Notes: a model not told the origin generated them from the letters alone. 64,000 bases of DNA from Ligilactobacillus sp900765635 (GCF_949152225.1 NZ_CASCJC010000001.1:186001-250000); one strand, 5' to 3'; shown: positions 17,628 to 26,188, numbered from the stretch's first letter. Translations and numbers: made by a program.

Positions 17628-18626
17628 ATGATTTCAGTTGTTATGGCCACATACAATGGTGAGAAATTTATTGAAGAGCAGTTAATGAGCATTTTAAATC
17701 AAACAATAAAACCTGATGAAGTATTGATAGCAGATGATTGTTCAAAAGATAGTACTGCTATGATAGTACGAGAATTTATTAAAGAAAATAACTTATCAAA
17801 CTGGAAATTTAAAGTTAATACACATAATCAAGGATATCAGAAAAATTTTTTTAATTTATTGAAAGAAGCTAGGGGAGATATTATTTTTTTGTCGGATCAA
17901 GACGATAGATGGCATCAAAATAAAATTGAAGTTATGAGTGATATTGTGCAGAAAAATGATAGAGTATATGCATTATGTTCAACTGTGGATTTAATTGATG
18001 AAAATTCTAATAATATTAAAGCTCCTAAAATTGATAATCTGTATAATTCAAATTTTACTTTTTCAGAAAAGCCCCTACAAAACATTAATTTTTTTGATAT
18101 TACTTCAATTATGTCTAGTAATATATCTCCAGGTTGTTCCATGTGCATTACGAAAAATTTAAACAAATATTTTTTAGATACGTATAATTTTAACATGCCC
18201 CATGATTGGCATATTAATTTAATAGCAGCTATGCTAGATGGCTGTTGTTTAATGAATAAAGATTTAATTAGTTATAGGCTTCATAGCAATAATACTATAG
18301 GTGCTTCGACGGGGACAGGGATTAAAGATGCTTTAAAAAAATATAAACGTACAGAAAAAATTACTGAATTTACGGGGAGATTAGATACTTTTGAGAAGTT
18401 AAAAAATTATTTTTCTGTAAACTCGTCTCAAATAGCTTACGTAGAAAAATATACTAATGCTCGATTAAGCTTTTACAAAAAGCCTAATTTAGTAACGTTA
18501 AAAAAATTGCGTTCGTACAAGGAATATTGGATGACTTCTAAAAAACGAGGTCGGATGTTTGATATTCTTGTTGCATTACATTTAGATTGGCTTTTATATC
18601 GTATCTATGGTCAAAATAGGAATTAA
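17628..18626 (+). CDS. Family 2 glycosyltransferase (rhamnosyltransferase-like)
   Basis: This 332-residue soluble GT-A enzyme transfers a sugar from an activated nucleotide donor. The N-terminus ISVVMATYNGEKFIEEQL, then DEVLIADDCSKDST and FLSDQDDRWH (DxD metal site) are the standard GT2 signature. The form resembles the rhamnosyltransferase subgroup found beside rfb genes, which fits the dTDP-rhamnose genes at 19-22 kb. No C-terminal membrane helices are present, so it is not a CsbB-type polyprenyl-phosphate glycosyltransferase. AAGG precedes the ATG by eight bases. The gene is strongly AT-rich. The acceptor is unknown. Confidence 0.9.
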   Translation: MISVVMATYNGEKFIEEQLMSILNQTIKPDEVLIADDCSKDSTAMIVREFIKENNLSNWKFKVNTHNQGYQKNFFNLLKEARGDIIFLSDQDDRWHQNKIEVMSDIVQKNDRVYALCSTVDLIDENSNNIKAPKIDNLYNSNFTFSEKPLQNINFFDITSIMSSNISPGCSMCITKNLNKYFLDTYNFNMPHDWHINLIAAMLDGCCLMNKDLISYRLHSNNTIGASTGTGIKDALKKYKRTEKITEFTGRLDTFEKLKNYFSVNSSQIAYVEKYTNARLSFYKKPNLVTLKKLRSYKEYWMTSKKRGRMFDILVALHLDWLLYRIYGQNRN

Positions 18627-18655
18627 TTATTTTATATTTAGAGTTGAATATTTAA

Positions 18656-18943
18656 ATATATGAGAATTATTTAATCTCTGCTGCGATGTCCTTTATTATT
18701 TCAGTAACTGTAAATTATGTTTTGAGTGTTAGATATGTCTTTAACATAAATGAAGATAATGCAACTTTGCGTAACTGGTTGCTTTTTGTGATATTTAGTG
18801 TGATAGGTTTACTTCTTACTGAGATAATTATGAAAATAGGCGTAGATGTATATAGCTTAAATTATATGATTACTAAAGTTGGTGCGACAATTATAGTTAG
18901 GGTATATAATTTTGTTACACGTAAGGTGTTTTTAGAGAATTGA
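18656..18943 (+). pseudogene. GtrA-family flippase fragment lacking its N-terminus
   Basis: GtrA/GtcA proteins are small four-helix proteins thought to help move polyprenyl-phosphate sugars across the membrane. The fragment starts in the middle of the family. ENYLISAAMSFIISVTVNYVLSVRYVF in pieces corresponds to the second helix and the conserved N-Y-x-x-S-x-x-x-V-F motif. Two more helices follow, ending in NFVTRKVF. The first helix and cytoplasmic start (about 35 residues) are missing. The frame is open only back to 18656, and no ribosome site precedes the ATG at 18686. It is most likely a relic of a lipid-linked-sugar glycosylation system. Translation from 18686 would lack helix one. Confidence 0.78.
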
Positions 18944-19016
18944 GTCGTTTTTTCTTGACAAAATACCATGTTTTTAATATCTTAGTCTTAAACTTAGGTT
19001 CTATAATAAATTATGT

Positions 19017-19056
19017 AAAAAGGCACTTGATATTTATTAATATCAAGTGCCTTTTT
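19017..19056. terminator. Bidirectional terminator between the GtrA fragment and rfbD
   Basis: AAAAAGGCACTTGATAT and ATATCAAGTGCCTTTTT form a near-perfect stem with A and T flanks. It can end transcription from both converging sides. Confidence 0.85.
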
Positions 19057-19120
19057 ATTTTTAAACGATTTTAAGTGGATCTGTGTTACTTTTATTGGTA
19101 ATAGAATTAAAAAACTTTAT

Positions 19121-19960
19121 TTATCTTTCCCCAATCTGTTTCATAAACGTCTCTAGGGCTTCTTTCCAATCCATGAATTCAAAGCCTGTCTCTTTTGCTA
19201 GATGCATGACGGAATAGGCCGGACGAAAGGCTGCCGTTGGGTATTGATCAGAACTTACTGGCAAAACTTCGACATCTTTATCTTTCAAGATTTCTTTGGC
19301 AAATTCATACCATGAACATTGTCCATCGTTACAACAATGATAAATTCCGTATGCAATCTTGTTATCGACTAAATACGTAATAAATTCGGCTAAGGTTCGC
19401 GTCCAAGTTGGACGTCCAACTTGATCGTCAACAACCGTTAGTTGAGGATGGCTTTGCGCTAATTTAAGCATTGTATAAACGAAGTTATGGCCCCATTGAC
19501 CATAAACCCAAGCGGTTCGCACGATATAATATTTAGCACAGTATTTTTCAACCGCTTGTTCGCCTAAAAGTTTAGTTCTACCGTATTCGTTCTTAGGCCC
19601 TTTGGGATCATCTGGGAAGTATTCAGTCGTCTTTTCTCCATTAAATACATAATCGGTACTTAGATAAACCAATAATGCATCGTATTTTTGACAGGCTTTG
19701 GCAATAATTTCAGTCCCTGTCACGTTTACTGCTTCGTTAAGAGCCTTACCTTCGCCTTCAGCCTTATCTACCGCGGTATAAGCCGCACAGTGATAAACTA
19801 CATCTGGGTTATTTTGAGCAAAATAGGCTTCAACTTTAGCTTCATCTGTAATATCTAAGACATTTACATCTGCTGCATCGTAAGCAACATTTCGTTCATC
19901 TAATAAATGTTGGAGTTCTTGGCCTAATTGACCATTTCCACCAGTAATTAAAATCTTCAT
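19121..19960 (-). CDS. rfbD: dTDP-4-dehydrorhamnose reductase
   Basis: This is the last step of dTDP-L-rhamnose synthesis: NADPH-dependent reduction of dTDP-4-keto-L-rhamnose. The 279-residue protein has the Rossmann start MKILITGGNGQLGQEL, YHCAAYTAVDKAE, YLSTDYVFNG, the catalytic YGRTKLLGE (YxxxK) and RTAWVYG. The ATG at 19960 has GAGG seven bases upstream. It is the last gene of the minus-strand order A-C-B-D. A hairpin separates it from rfbB, so it may be expressed at a lower level or from its own start. Codon use and base composition are like the core genes and unlike the AT-rich block on its left. Confidence 0.97.
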   Translation of the reverse strand: MKILITGGNGQLGQELQHLLDERNVAYDAADVNVLDITDEAKVEAYFAQNNPDVVYHCAAYTAVDKAEGEGKALNEAVNVTGTEIIAKACQKYDALLVYLSTDYVFNGEKTTEYFPDDPKGPKNEYGRTKLLGEQAVEKYCAKYYIVRTAWVYGQWGHNFVYTMLKLAQSHPQLTVVDDQVGRPTWTRTLAEFITYLVDNKIAYGIYHCCNDGQCSWYEFAKEILKDKDVEVLPVSSDQYPTAAFRPAYSVMHLAKETGFEFMDWKEALETFMKQIGER

Positions 19961-19975
19961 TTTTCTACCTCAATC

Positions 19976-20006
19976 TTTTAAAAAAGGCAACTGAGTAGTT
20001 GCCTTT
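19976..20006 (-). terminator. Hairpin with T run between rfbB and rfbD
   Basis: AAAGGCAAC pairs with GTTGCCTTT. On the minus strand it is followed by TTT-AAAA sequence, 7 bases after the rfbB stop. It may act as a partial terminator or mRNA 3' stabiliser inside the rfb operon. Confidence 0.65.
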
Positions 20007-20012
20007 AGTTAT

Positions 20013-20999
20013 TTATTTTAAAGCTGCACGTTCTTTTAATGGACGCCACCAATCTTCGTTTGCCAAATACCAGTTGACTGTTTCTTCAATCCCGGTATCA
20101 AAAGTATATTTAGGCTTCCAACCTAACTCTTGTTCAATCTTAGTTGGATCGATTGCGTAACGACGGTCATGACCTAAACGATCTTCTACATATTCGATGG
20201 AATCTTCAGTCAAACCTAATTTTTCAACGATTAAGTGCACAATTTCATTGTTGGTACGTTCATTATGCCCACCAACGTTGTAAATTTCGCCTTTTTTACC
20301 ATTGTGCAATACTAAATCGATAGCTTGACAATGATCGTAAACATGTAACCAATCGCGTACATTCTTACCATCGCCATAGATTGGTAACTTCTTACCGTCC
20401 ATCCCATTTGAAGTCATTAACGGAATTAACTTTTCAGGGAATTGATATGGACCATAGTTATTAGAACAACGTGTAATGTTGACGTTTAAGCCATAGGTTT
20501 CATAATAAGCACGGACTAACATATCTGCGGATGCTTTACTTGCAGAATACGGTGAGTTAGGTGCAAGTGGAGTTGTTTCAGTGAAATAACCTGTCTCACC
20601 TAAGGTTCCATAAACTTCATCAGTTGAAACTTGTAGATATTTTTCGAGGTTCATGGTCTTAGCCACATGTAATAAAGCTAAAGTTCCTTGTACGTTTGTT
20701 TCTACAAAAACTTCAGGATGCAAGATCGAACGATCGACATGGCTTTCCGCCGCAAAGTTTACAATCGTATCGATTTGATGTTCTGTAACCAAGAATTCTA
20801 CTAATTCACGGTTAGTGATATTACCTTTAACAAAGATGTGATTAGGATTGTCCATCACATCGTCTAGGTTGTGAATATTGCCTGCATAGGTTAATAAATC
20901 AAGGTTAACAATCTTATATTCAGGATATTTTTCTAACATGTAGTGTACAAAGTTACTACCGATAAAACCAGCTCCGCCGGTCACTAAAAGGTTTTTCAT
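20013..20999 (-). CDS. rfbB: dTDP-glucose 4,6-dehydratase
   Basis: This enzyme converts dTDP-glucose to dTDP-4-keto-6-deoxyglucose, the second step to dTDP-rhamnose. It has 328 residues from the ATG at 20999, which has AAAGGA seven bases before it inside the end of rfbC. An ATG 18 bases further upstream lacks a site. Motifs are LLVTGGAGFIGSNFVHYML (NAD fold), FAAESHVDRSI, STDEVYG, YSASKASADMLV (YxxxK) and RCSNNYGPYQFPEKLIPL in pieces. It is the third gene of the minus-strand rfbACBD operon. Confidence 0.97.
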   Translation of the reverse strand: MKNLLVTGGAGFIGSNFVHYMLEKYPEYKIVNLDLLTYAGNIHNLDDVMDNPNHIFVKGNITNRELVEFLVTEHQIDTIVNFAAESHVDRSILHPEVFVETNVQGTLALLHVAKTMNLEKYLQVSTDEVYGTLGETGYFTETTPLAPNSPYSASKASADMLVRAYYETYGLNVNITRCSNNYGPYQFPEKLIPLMTSNGMDGKKLPIYGDGKNVRDWLHVYDHCQAIDLVLHNGKKGEIYNVGGHNERTNNEIVHLIVEKLGLTEDSIEYVEDRLGHDRRYAIDPTKIEQELGWKPKYTFDTGIEETVNWYLANEDWWRPLKERAALK

Positions 21000-21003
21000 T
21001 TTT

Positions 21004-21570
21004 TTAGTCCTTTCCATATACGAAATTCAAATCCGCATCTTTGAAGTTTGGATGTTTTTTATCTTTATCAGATAAAATCAAATGGTCTATTGGCATTGGC
21101 CAATCAATTGCCAAATCAGGATCATCATATGCGATGCCACCATCTGCTTCAGGATTATAGTAGCCATCTACCTTGTATAAGAAGTTAACGTTTGGTGTTA
21201 GGGTTACAAATCCGTGTGCAAAACCTTTTGGTACTAATAATTGACGATGATTATATTCGCTTAAGATGTAACCTTCCCATTGACCGTAAGTTGGAGAGCC
21301 TTTACGACAATCAACCAAGACATCATAAACTGCACCAGTTGCGACTCGAATTAACTTTGTTTGTGCATAAGGTGCACGTTGAAAATGTAAGCCGCGTAAA
21401 ACCCCAGGTTCTGCCGATAATGAGTGATTATCTTGATTAAAATCAAACTTGATACCTGCTTGTTCAAATTTATTTCTTGTATAGGATTCAGTAAAGAAAC
21501 CACGGTGATCACCGAATACATCTGTTTCAATAATTTTAACATCTTGGAGTTTTGTATCTAAAACTTTCAT
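21004..21570 (-). CDS. rfbC: dTDP-4-dehydrorhamnose 3,5-epimerase
   Basis: This enzyme epimerises C3 and C5 of dTDP-4-keto-6-deoxyglucose, the third step to dTDP-rhamnose. The 188-residue cupin protein carries FGDHRGFFTESY, LRGLHFQ (catalytic His region), DVLVDCRKGSPTYG, LVPKGFAHGF and the late DPDLAIDWP. AAGGTGG precedes the ATG. It lies 16 bases after rfbA in the minus-strand direction, and its end contains the rfbB ribosome site, so the genes are coupled. Confidence 0.97.
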   Translation of the reverse strand: MKVLDTKLQDVKIIETDVFGDHRGFFTESYTRNKFEQAGIKFDFNQDNHSLSAEPGVLRGLHFQRAPYAQTKLIRVATGAVYDVLVDCRKGSPTYGQWEGYILSEYNHRQLLVPKGFAHGFVTLTPNVNFLYKVDGYYNPEADGGIAYDDPDLAIDWPMPIDHLILSDKDKKHPNFKDADLNFVYGKD

Positions 21571-21586
21571 TGTCTAAATGCCACCT

Positions 21587-22459
21587 TTATTTTTCTTCGT
21601 CTAACAAGCGCAATAAATATTGGCCGTAGTCGTTTTTTTTCATTGGTTGAGCTAATTGAGCTAATTTTTCACGTGAAATCCAACCATTTTTATAGGCGAT
21701 TTCTTCTAAACATGAAACTTTTAAGTTTTGACGTTTTTGAATTGTTGCGATAAAACTAGAAGCTTCAAGCAATGATTCATGTGTACCAGTATCTAACCAA
21801 GCATAGCCACGGCCCATTAACTTGACGTCTAGTTGCCCACGCTTAAGATATTCTTTATTAACATCGGTGATTTCTAGTTCGCCACGTTCTGAAGGTTTGA
21901 GATTTTGCGCAATCTCAACTACATTGTTATCATAGAAGTAAAGTCCAGTAACGGCATAGTTACTCTTAGGCTTATCTGGTTTTTCTTCAATTGATAATGC
22001 ATGCATATCTTTATCAAATTCAACGACTCCAAAACGTTGTGGATCATGAACATGATAACCAAAGACGGTAGCCCCACTAGGTTTAGCAACTGCTTCTTTT
22101 AATAAACTAGTCAAGCCACTGCCATAGTAGATATTGTCTCCTAAAATCAAGCATACAGAATCTCCCCCAATGAACTCTTTACCCAAGATGAAAGCTTCTG
22201 CCAAGCCATTAGGCTGTTCTTGAACTTTATAAGAGAGATTAATTCCAAAATCAGAACCATCACCTAATAATTCTTCAAATAATCCTAAGTATTCTGGTGT
22301 CGAAATTACTAAGATATCCTTAATTCCAGCTAACATCAAGGTTGATAGTGGATAATAGATCATCGGCTTGTCATAAACGGGAATCAATTGTTTAGAGATA
22401 CCGCGTGTAATAGGATAAAGCCGTGTACCACTACCCCCAGCTAAGATTATACCTTTCAT
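21587..22459 (-). CDS. rfbA: Glucose-1-phosphate thymidylyltransferase
   Basis: This enzyme joins dTTP and glucose-1-phosphate to make dTDP-glucose, the first step to dTDP-rhamnose. The ATG at 22459 gives 290 residues, the usual length, and has AAAGGA upstream. The frame is open 33 bases further but without a site. Motifs are MKGIILAGGSGTRLYP (nucleotide loop), KPMIYYPLSTLMLAGI in pieces, LGDNIYYG, FGYHVHDPQRFGVVEFD in pieces, and GRGYAWLDTGTH. It is the first gene of the rfbACBD operon; its promoter should lie in 22465-22550, where only weak matches are visible. Confidence 0.97.
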   Translation of the reverse strand: MKGIILAGGSGTRLYPITRGISKQLIPVYDKPMIYYPLSTLMLAGIKDILVISTPEYLGLFEELLGDGSDFGINLSYKVQEQPNGLAEAFILGKEFIGGDSVCLILGDNIYYGSGLTSLLKEAVAKPSGATVFGYHVHDPQRFGVVEFDKDMHALSIEEKPDKPKSNYAVTGLYFYDNNVVEIAQNLKPSERGELEITDVNKEYLKRGQLDVKLMGRGYAWLDTGTHESLLEASSFIATIQKRQNLKVSCLEEIAYKNGWISREKLAQLAQPMKKNDYGQYLLRLLDEEK

Positions 22460-22554
22460 ATTCTTAATTCCTTTACTTTGTATTAGTCTCAAAAGTGAAA
22501 CTGTCTCTTCTTATTTTCCTATATTCAAAATAAAAGTGCAAGTTAATTGTTAAT

Positions 22555-22596
22555 ATTAAAAAGCCCTACTTGATCATCTTCATGACAAGTAGAGCT
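22555..22596 (-). terminator. Terminator of the P1B-ATPase gene
   Basis: AGCTCTACTTG and CAAGTAGGGCT (minus strand) form an 11-base-pair stem followed by TTTTTAA, 16 bases past the ATPase stop. Confidence 0.82.
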
Positions 22597-22611
22597 GAAA
22601 ATGTAATTATT

Positions 22612-24429
22612 TTATCTATTTTTCTCTGCTGTTTCCTTAGAATAGCGCGCTTTTAAGGCCCAAAGGATCGAAACGGTGTCGACAACTTCTTGAAACATTG
22701 CGCCGATAAAGGCAGGGACAAAACCGGTGCTGGCGACTAACATTAAGAAAATACAAATTGCAATCCCGATCAATACCGCTTGACGTGCGATTCGCATGGT
22801 ATCTTCTGAAATTTCAACAGCTTTAGCGACACGAGACAAATCATCTTTTAAGATAACAACGTCAGCAGATTCGCTAGCGGCAGTCGAACCGTGTGCCCCC
22901 ATGGCAATCCCAACATCAGCGGTTGCTAGTGAAGGGGCATCGTTTACACCATCGCCAACCATGATGACAGGGCGTTTATCTGTTGCGATATTTTCTAAGG
23001 CTTTAATCTTATCTTCTGGCAATAATTCAGCAAAAACTTGGGTAATACCTGCTTTTTGTGCAATTTTTTGTGCAATGTTTTCTTGATCACCAGTCAACAT
23101 TACAATGTTGTCAACGCCGTGTTGGCGCAGGGTTTTCATCGTTTCTTTAGCTTCGCTTCTAATATGATCGCTAAAGACGATATATCCCCAAAGCTGACCG
23201 TCAACAGAGACGTATGAAGTTGTTTGTTCTAATTCTTCAATGCTACTTTCTGGGGCAACAAATTTAAGTTTACCAACCTTAACAAGTTTGCCTTTAATTT
23301 GTGCCTTGATCCCGTTACCGGTAACTTCTTCAAGCGAGTCATTAGGGTCTAGATCAATATTTTGGCTTAAAGCGTATTTAACTAGAGAACGAGCTAAGAT
23401 GTGACTTGATTCTTGTTCAGTGCTTGCGGCTAATTCTAATAATTCAGTTTCAGAATGGCCCTCAAAAGCTACGATTTGGCTAACGGTCAATTGTCCATCG
23501 GTAATGGTACCTGTTTTATCAAATGCTGCAGTCTTTGCGGTCGCAAGTTTTTCAATTACATCCCCAGTTTTAACAACAATCCCATTTCGTGAAGAGCGGC
23601 TCATCCCAGAAACGAGTGCTACTGGTGCGGCTAAAATCAATGGACAAGGCGATGCAACAACTAAAACTTCAGCAAAACGTACGGGATCTTTCGAGATAAA
23701 CCAAGCAATTCCTGCGATTACATAAGCTATCAACGTAAAAGGAACGGCATAACGATCGGCTAAGCGTACGAAATGTGCAGGGGTTTCTTCTGCTTCTTTA
23801 ACTAATTTGATTAAGCGTTGATACTGACTATCTTTAGCTAATTTATCAACAAGCATTGTAATGGAAGAATCACCATTCAAAGAACCAGACATTATTTCTT
23901 GTCCAGGACCTTTGCTGATAGGACGAGATTCACCGGTTAGTGATGATTCATCAAACATGCTAGAACCTTTGATGATATGCCCATCAACAGGCACTAATTC
24001 GCCTGGCTTGACGATTAATTTGTCGCCGATTAAAACTTCGTCTACTTGCAAGTCAACTGAGCCATCTTCTGTAATACGGTGTGCAATATTAGGCGAATTG
24101 TCTAATAAAGCTTTAAGCTCTGTATTAGCTTTTTTAGCAGCATAGTCTTCTAAAGATTCACCGCCAACAAGCATGATTAAGACAACCATTGAAGCCCAGT
24201 ATTCGCTAACAAGCAATGTTGCTACAACAGCGGTAATCGCAAGCAAATCAACCCCGTATTGTCCTGAACGTAAGGTTTTAATCATTTCAATTAACATCGA
24301 TAACGAAATCAGCGAACCGACCACGCTTACGATAATTTGGGCCCATAAGTTTAAGTGCAAGCCAAATTCTAAGAAAACGGCTAAAGCACCAATGGCTAAA
24401 ATGACCCAAAGTTTAGTGGTATGTTTCAT
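22612..24429 (-). CDS. Heavy-metal translocating P1B-type ATPase (SPC type), possible metal exporter
   Basis: This 605-residue integral membrane ATPase is predicted to export a transition-metal ion. It has no N-terminal metal-binding domain. In order it shows four N-terminal helices, LTGESRP near residue 165, SPCPLILAAP at 260 (metal site of the SPC class), the phosphorylated DKTGT at 304, GDGVNDAPS, and two last helices. The HP motif of the nucleotide domain reads SHIL. The last helix has FQEVVD where the cobalt/iron SPC class has HEGGT, so the metal cannot be assigned by class. The ATG at 24429 has GAGGGGAG upstream. A Fur/PerR-like box touches the promoter, which favours iron (PfeT-like) or peroxide stress. 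Terminators and opposite spacing make it monocistronic. Confidence 0.9.
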   Translation of the reverse strand: MKHTTKLWVILAIGALAVFLEFGLHLNLWAQIIVSVVGSLISLSMLIEMIKTLRSGQYGVDLLAITAVVATLLVSEYWASMVVLIMLVGGESLEDYAAKKANTELKALLDNSPNIAHRITEDGSVDLQVDEVLIGDKLIVKPGELVPVDGHIIKGSSMFDESSLTGESRPISKGPGQEIMSGSLNGDSSITMLVDKLAKDSQYQRLIKLVKEAEETPAHFVRLADRYAVPFTLIAYVIAGIAWFISKDPVRFAEVLVVASPCPLILAAPVALVSGMSRSSRNGIVVKTGDVIEKLATAKTAAFDKTGTITDGQLTVSQIVAFEGHSETELLELAASTEQESSHILARSLVKYALSQNIDLDPNDSLEEVTGNGIKAQIKGKLVKVGKLKFVAPESSIEELEQTTSYVSVDGQLWGYIVFSDHIRSEAKETMKTLRQHGVDNIVMLTGDQENIAQKIAQKAGITQVFAELLPEDKIKALENIATDKRPVIMVGDGVNDAPSLATADVGIAMGAHGSTAASESADVVILKDDLSRVAKAVEISEDTMRIARQAVLIGIAICIFLMLVASTGFVPAFIGAMFQEVVDTVSILWALKARYSKETAEKNR

Positions 24430-24468
24430 AATTATTCTGCTCCCCTCAAATGTTTTAAGTTTAGATGT

Positions 24469-24512
24469 ATTGTAACATCAACGTTTATTAAGTCAAAATA
24501 GAATCATTCTAA
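24469..24512 (-). promoter_or_regulatory. Promoter with adjoining Fur/PerR-like box for the P1B-ATPase
   Basis: Minus strand: TTGACT (24491-24496), 16 bases, TACAAT (24469-24474). Just upstream lies TTAGAAT-G-ATTCTAT (24498-24512), a 7-1-7 dyad close to the PerR/Fur consensus TTATAAT-N-ATTATAA (11 of 14 positions). A regulator bound there would contact polymerase at the -35. Confidence 0.65.
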
Positions 24513-24620
24513 ATGATAATCTTTTTCAATTAGATGAAGGAAAATGTTGATTTAACAGCGTTTGTTAAAATAAATTAAAAAATCTCTAAACGAAAAACAT
24601 TCTCAATTGGTTTTTCCATC

Positions 24621-24650
24621 AAAAAAAGAGCCCTAGTTAAAGGCTCTTTT
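24621..24650 (-). terminator. Terminator of the first DegV gene
   Basis: AAAAGAGCC and GGCTCTTTT form a nine-base-pair stem. On the minus strand it is followed by T residues, about 15 bases past the stop. Confidence 0.82.
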
Positions 24651-24664
24651 AATAATTACATTTA

Positions 24665-25510
24665 TTAACGGACAGCTTTTTCTTGTAAGGTTACAACACC
24701 GATAGCATTTAGTCCTGTGTGCGTCATGATAATAGGGCTAGTCAATTCGGCTAAATAAGGAACGTCTTGGTTTTGAGGAAGTAAGGTTTGCTTAATGCGG
24801 TCTAAAAATTCTTTATCGGTACCAACATTTGACAATGAAAGTTCACATAAAGGATTATCTTCATAACCTTGTGCAAGTTCACTGCAGTATTTTACAAATG
24901 TCTTGCGACTCCGCCCCTTTGCGACCACATCTAAACTTTCATCATTTAAGCGCACAATAACTTTGAGATTGATGAGCTTAGTCAACATACCAGCCATCTT
25001 GCTGACACGTCCGCCAGCAACTAAACAATCTAGGTTATCTACCAACACATCAATCGTTGTCCGTTTGGCGATATCGGCGCAATGAGCAACAATTTCTGCT
25101 ACACTCTTACCTTCTTGTGCATCTTTAGCAGCGGCTAAAACTTGAAATGCTAAGCCACGATCGGTTGATTTGCTGTTGATAACGGTTACCTTAGTTTCGG
25201 TCATTTGTGCCGCGCTTTGAGCAGTGTTAAATGTCCCACTTAAAACATCGGATAAAATGATTGCAACAACTTCTGAGCCATCTTTGCCTAGTTCATCAAA
25301 AACTTCTACAAAGCGTCCCATTGGTGGTTGACTTGATTTAGGAATATTGCCTTTACGTAAAGCTTCAACTAGTTGTTGACGTGAAATATCTTCGCCATCA
25401 ACATAGTTTTGACCTGCAATTTCAATTGAAAGTGGAATGATCGTAATATTGTTTTCTTTTATTTCAGCGGCTGTTAATTGTACCGATGAATCCGTTACGA
25501 TTTTAATCAT
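24665..25510 (-). CDS. DegV family fatty-acid-binding protein (copy 1)
   Basis: DegV/FakB proteins are two-domain cytoplasmic proteins that bind a fatty acid for phosphorylation by the FakA kinase. This copy has 281 residues from the ATG at 25510, which has AAGGAG eight bases upstream; the frame is open 42 bases more without a site. It has the N-terminal KIVTDSSVQL (ligand-loop Ser-Ser region), YVDGEDIS, SSQPPMGRFVEVF, ILSDVLSGTFNTAQSA, INSKSTDRGLAFQV, and a C-terminal THTGLNAIGV. It is only distantly similar to the second DegV at 27036. Which fatty acid it binds is unknown. Confidence 0.93.
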   Translation of the reverse strand: MIKIVTDSSVQLTAAEIKENNITIIPLSIEIAGQNYVDGEDISRQQLVEALRKGNIPKSSQPPMGRFVEVFDELGKDGSEVVAIILSDVLSGTFNTAQSAAQMTETKVTVINSKSTDRGLAFQVLAAAKDAQEGKSVAEIVAHCADIAKRTTIDVLVDNLDCLVAGGRVSKMAGMLTKLINLKVIVRLNDESLDVVAKGRSRKTFVKYCSELAQGYEDNPLCELSLSNVGTDKEFLDRIKQTLLPQNQDVPYLAELTSPIIMTHTGLNAIGVVTLQEKAVR

Positions 25511-25606
25511 AAAAAAACTCCTTGTCACGTATTTGACTATACCAGAATACACTTATCTAACTTAAATTATATTACAAAATTAAACGTCCGTAAACCAAAC
25601 GCATGA

Positions 25607-26188
25607 CTAGTCAGTCTCAAAATTTTGCTTTATTTTATTTCGACATCGATTAACCGCATTAACATATGTTTGTTCTGAAATATGTAAATTTTTGGCTGCT
25701 TGCTTTTGGTCAGATGTAGTCAGATAATTGTAAAAAACTTTATTTTCTAGATAAGAAAAGTCATTTAATGCGTTTTTTAATTCTTCTTTTAATGCTAGTC
25801 GTTCTTCAGGGGATAAATGTGTCATGTGTGTATTAGTAAAATTAGGATACAGGCTTAACATGGTATCATATGAATAAGCATTAAGATCAGCAGCACGCTT
25901 TTTAGCTGCTTGGTGTCTGATAATAGATAAAAATTCATTGCGAAGATTATTTTTGAAAAAAGCGCCAAAAGTTACTTTCTTGGTTGTATCGAATGATTGA
26001 ACAGAGTTAAAACATACGGTTAAAGCAATTGCAAAAGCATCATCTTGATCAAGAAAACGGAATTGAAAATCAGCTAATAAAGCTGAAATCATTGGACGAT
26101 ATTTATCAAACAAAATTTTTAACTTAGGACTTTCTGGATCCTCTAAGATAGCAGTTAGTAGTTGAACATCATCACTTGAAATTGACAT
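25607..26188 (-). CDS. Small sigma-70-like factor (possibly competence-type SigX/ComX-like)
   Basis: This 193-residue protein has region-2-like sequence (about residues 22-95, with FDTTKKVTFGAFFKNNLRNEFLSIIR in pieces) and a C-terminal region-4-like helix-turn-helix (DQKQAAKNLHISEQTYVNAVNRCRNKIKQ in pieces). Lactobacilli commonly hold one such factor, related to SigH/ComX, that drives competence-like genes. No anti-sigma gene is adjacent. GGGGATTTTTTA precedes the ATG. Region 2 and 4 similarity is weak, so it might instead be a phage-type or general transcription activator. Confidence is good for a sigma-like fold and lower for the competence role. Confidence 0.7.
   Translation of the reverse strand: MSISSDDVQLLTAILEDPESPKLKILFDKYRPMISALLADFQFRFLDQDDAFAIALTVCFNSVQSFDTTKKVTFGAFFKNNLRNEFLSIIRHQAAKKRAADLNAYSYDTMLSLYPNFTNTHMTHLSPEERLALKEELKNALNDFSYLENKVFYNYLTTSDQKQAAKNLHISEQTYVNAVNRCRNKIKQNFETD

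Noticed and set aside
17628..18626. A CsbB-type polyprenyl-phosphate glycosyltransferase
   Set aside because: The GT2 protein lacks the two C-terminal membrane helices; it fits a soluble rhamnosyltransferase-like enzyme.
22460..22555. A promoter for rfbA
   Set aside because: Only weak -35 and -10 matches with poor spacing were found, so no site is listed.
23420..24475. Several plus-strand frames inside the P1B-ATPase gene
   Set aside because: They are antisense shadows of a well-supported coding gene and match no family.
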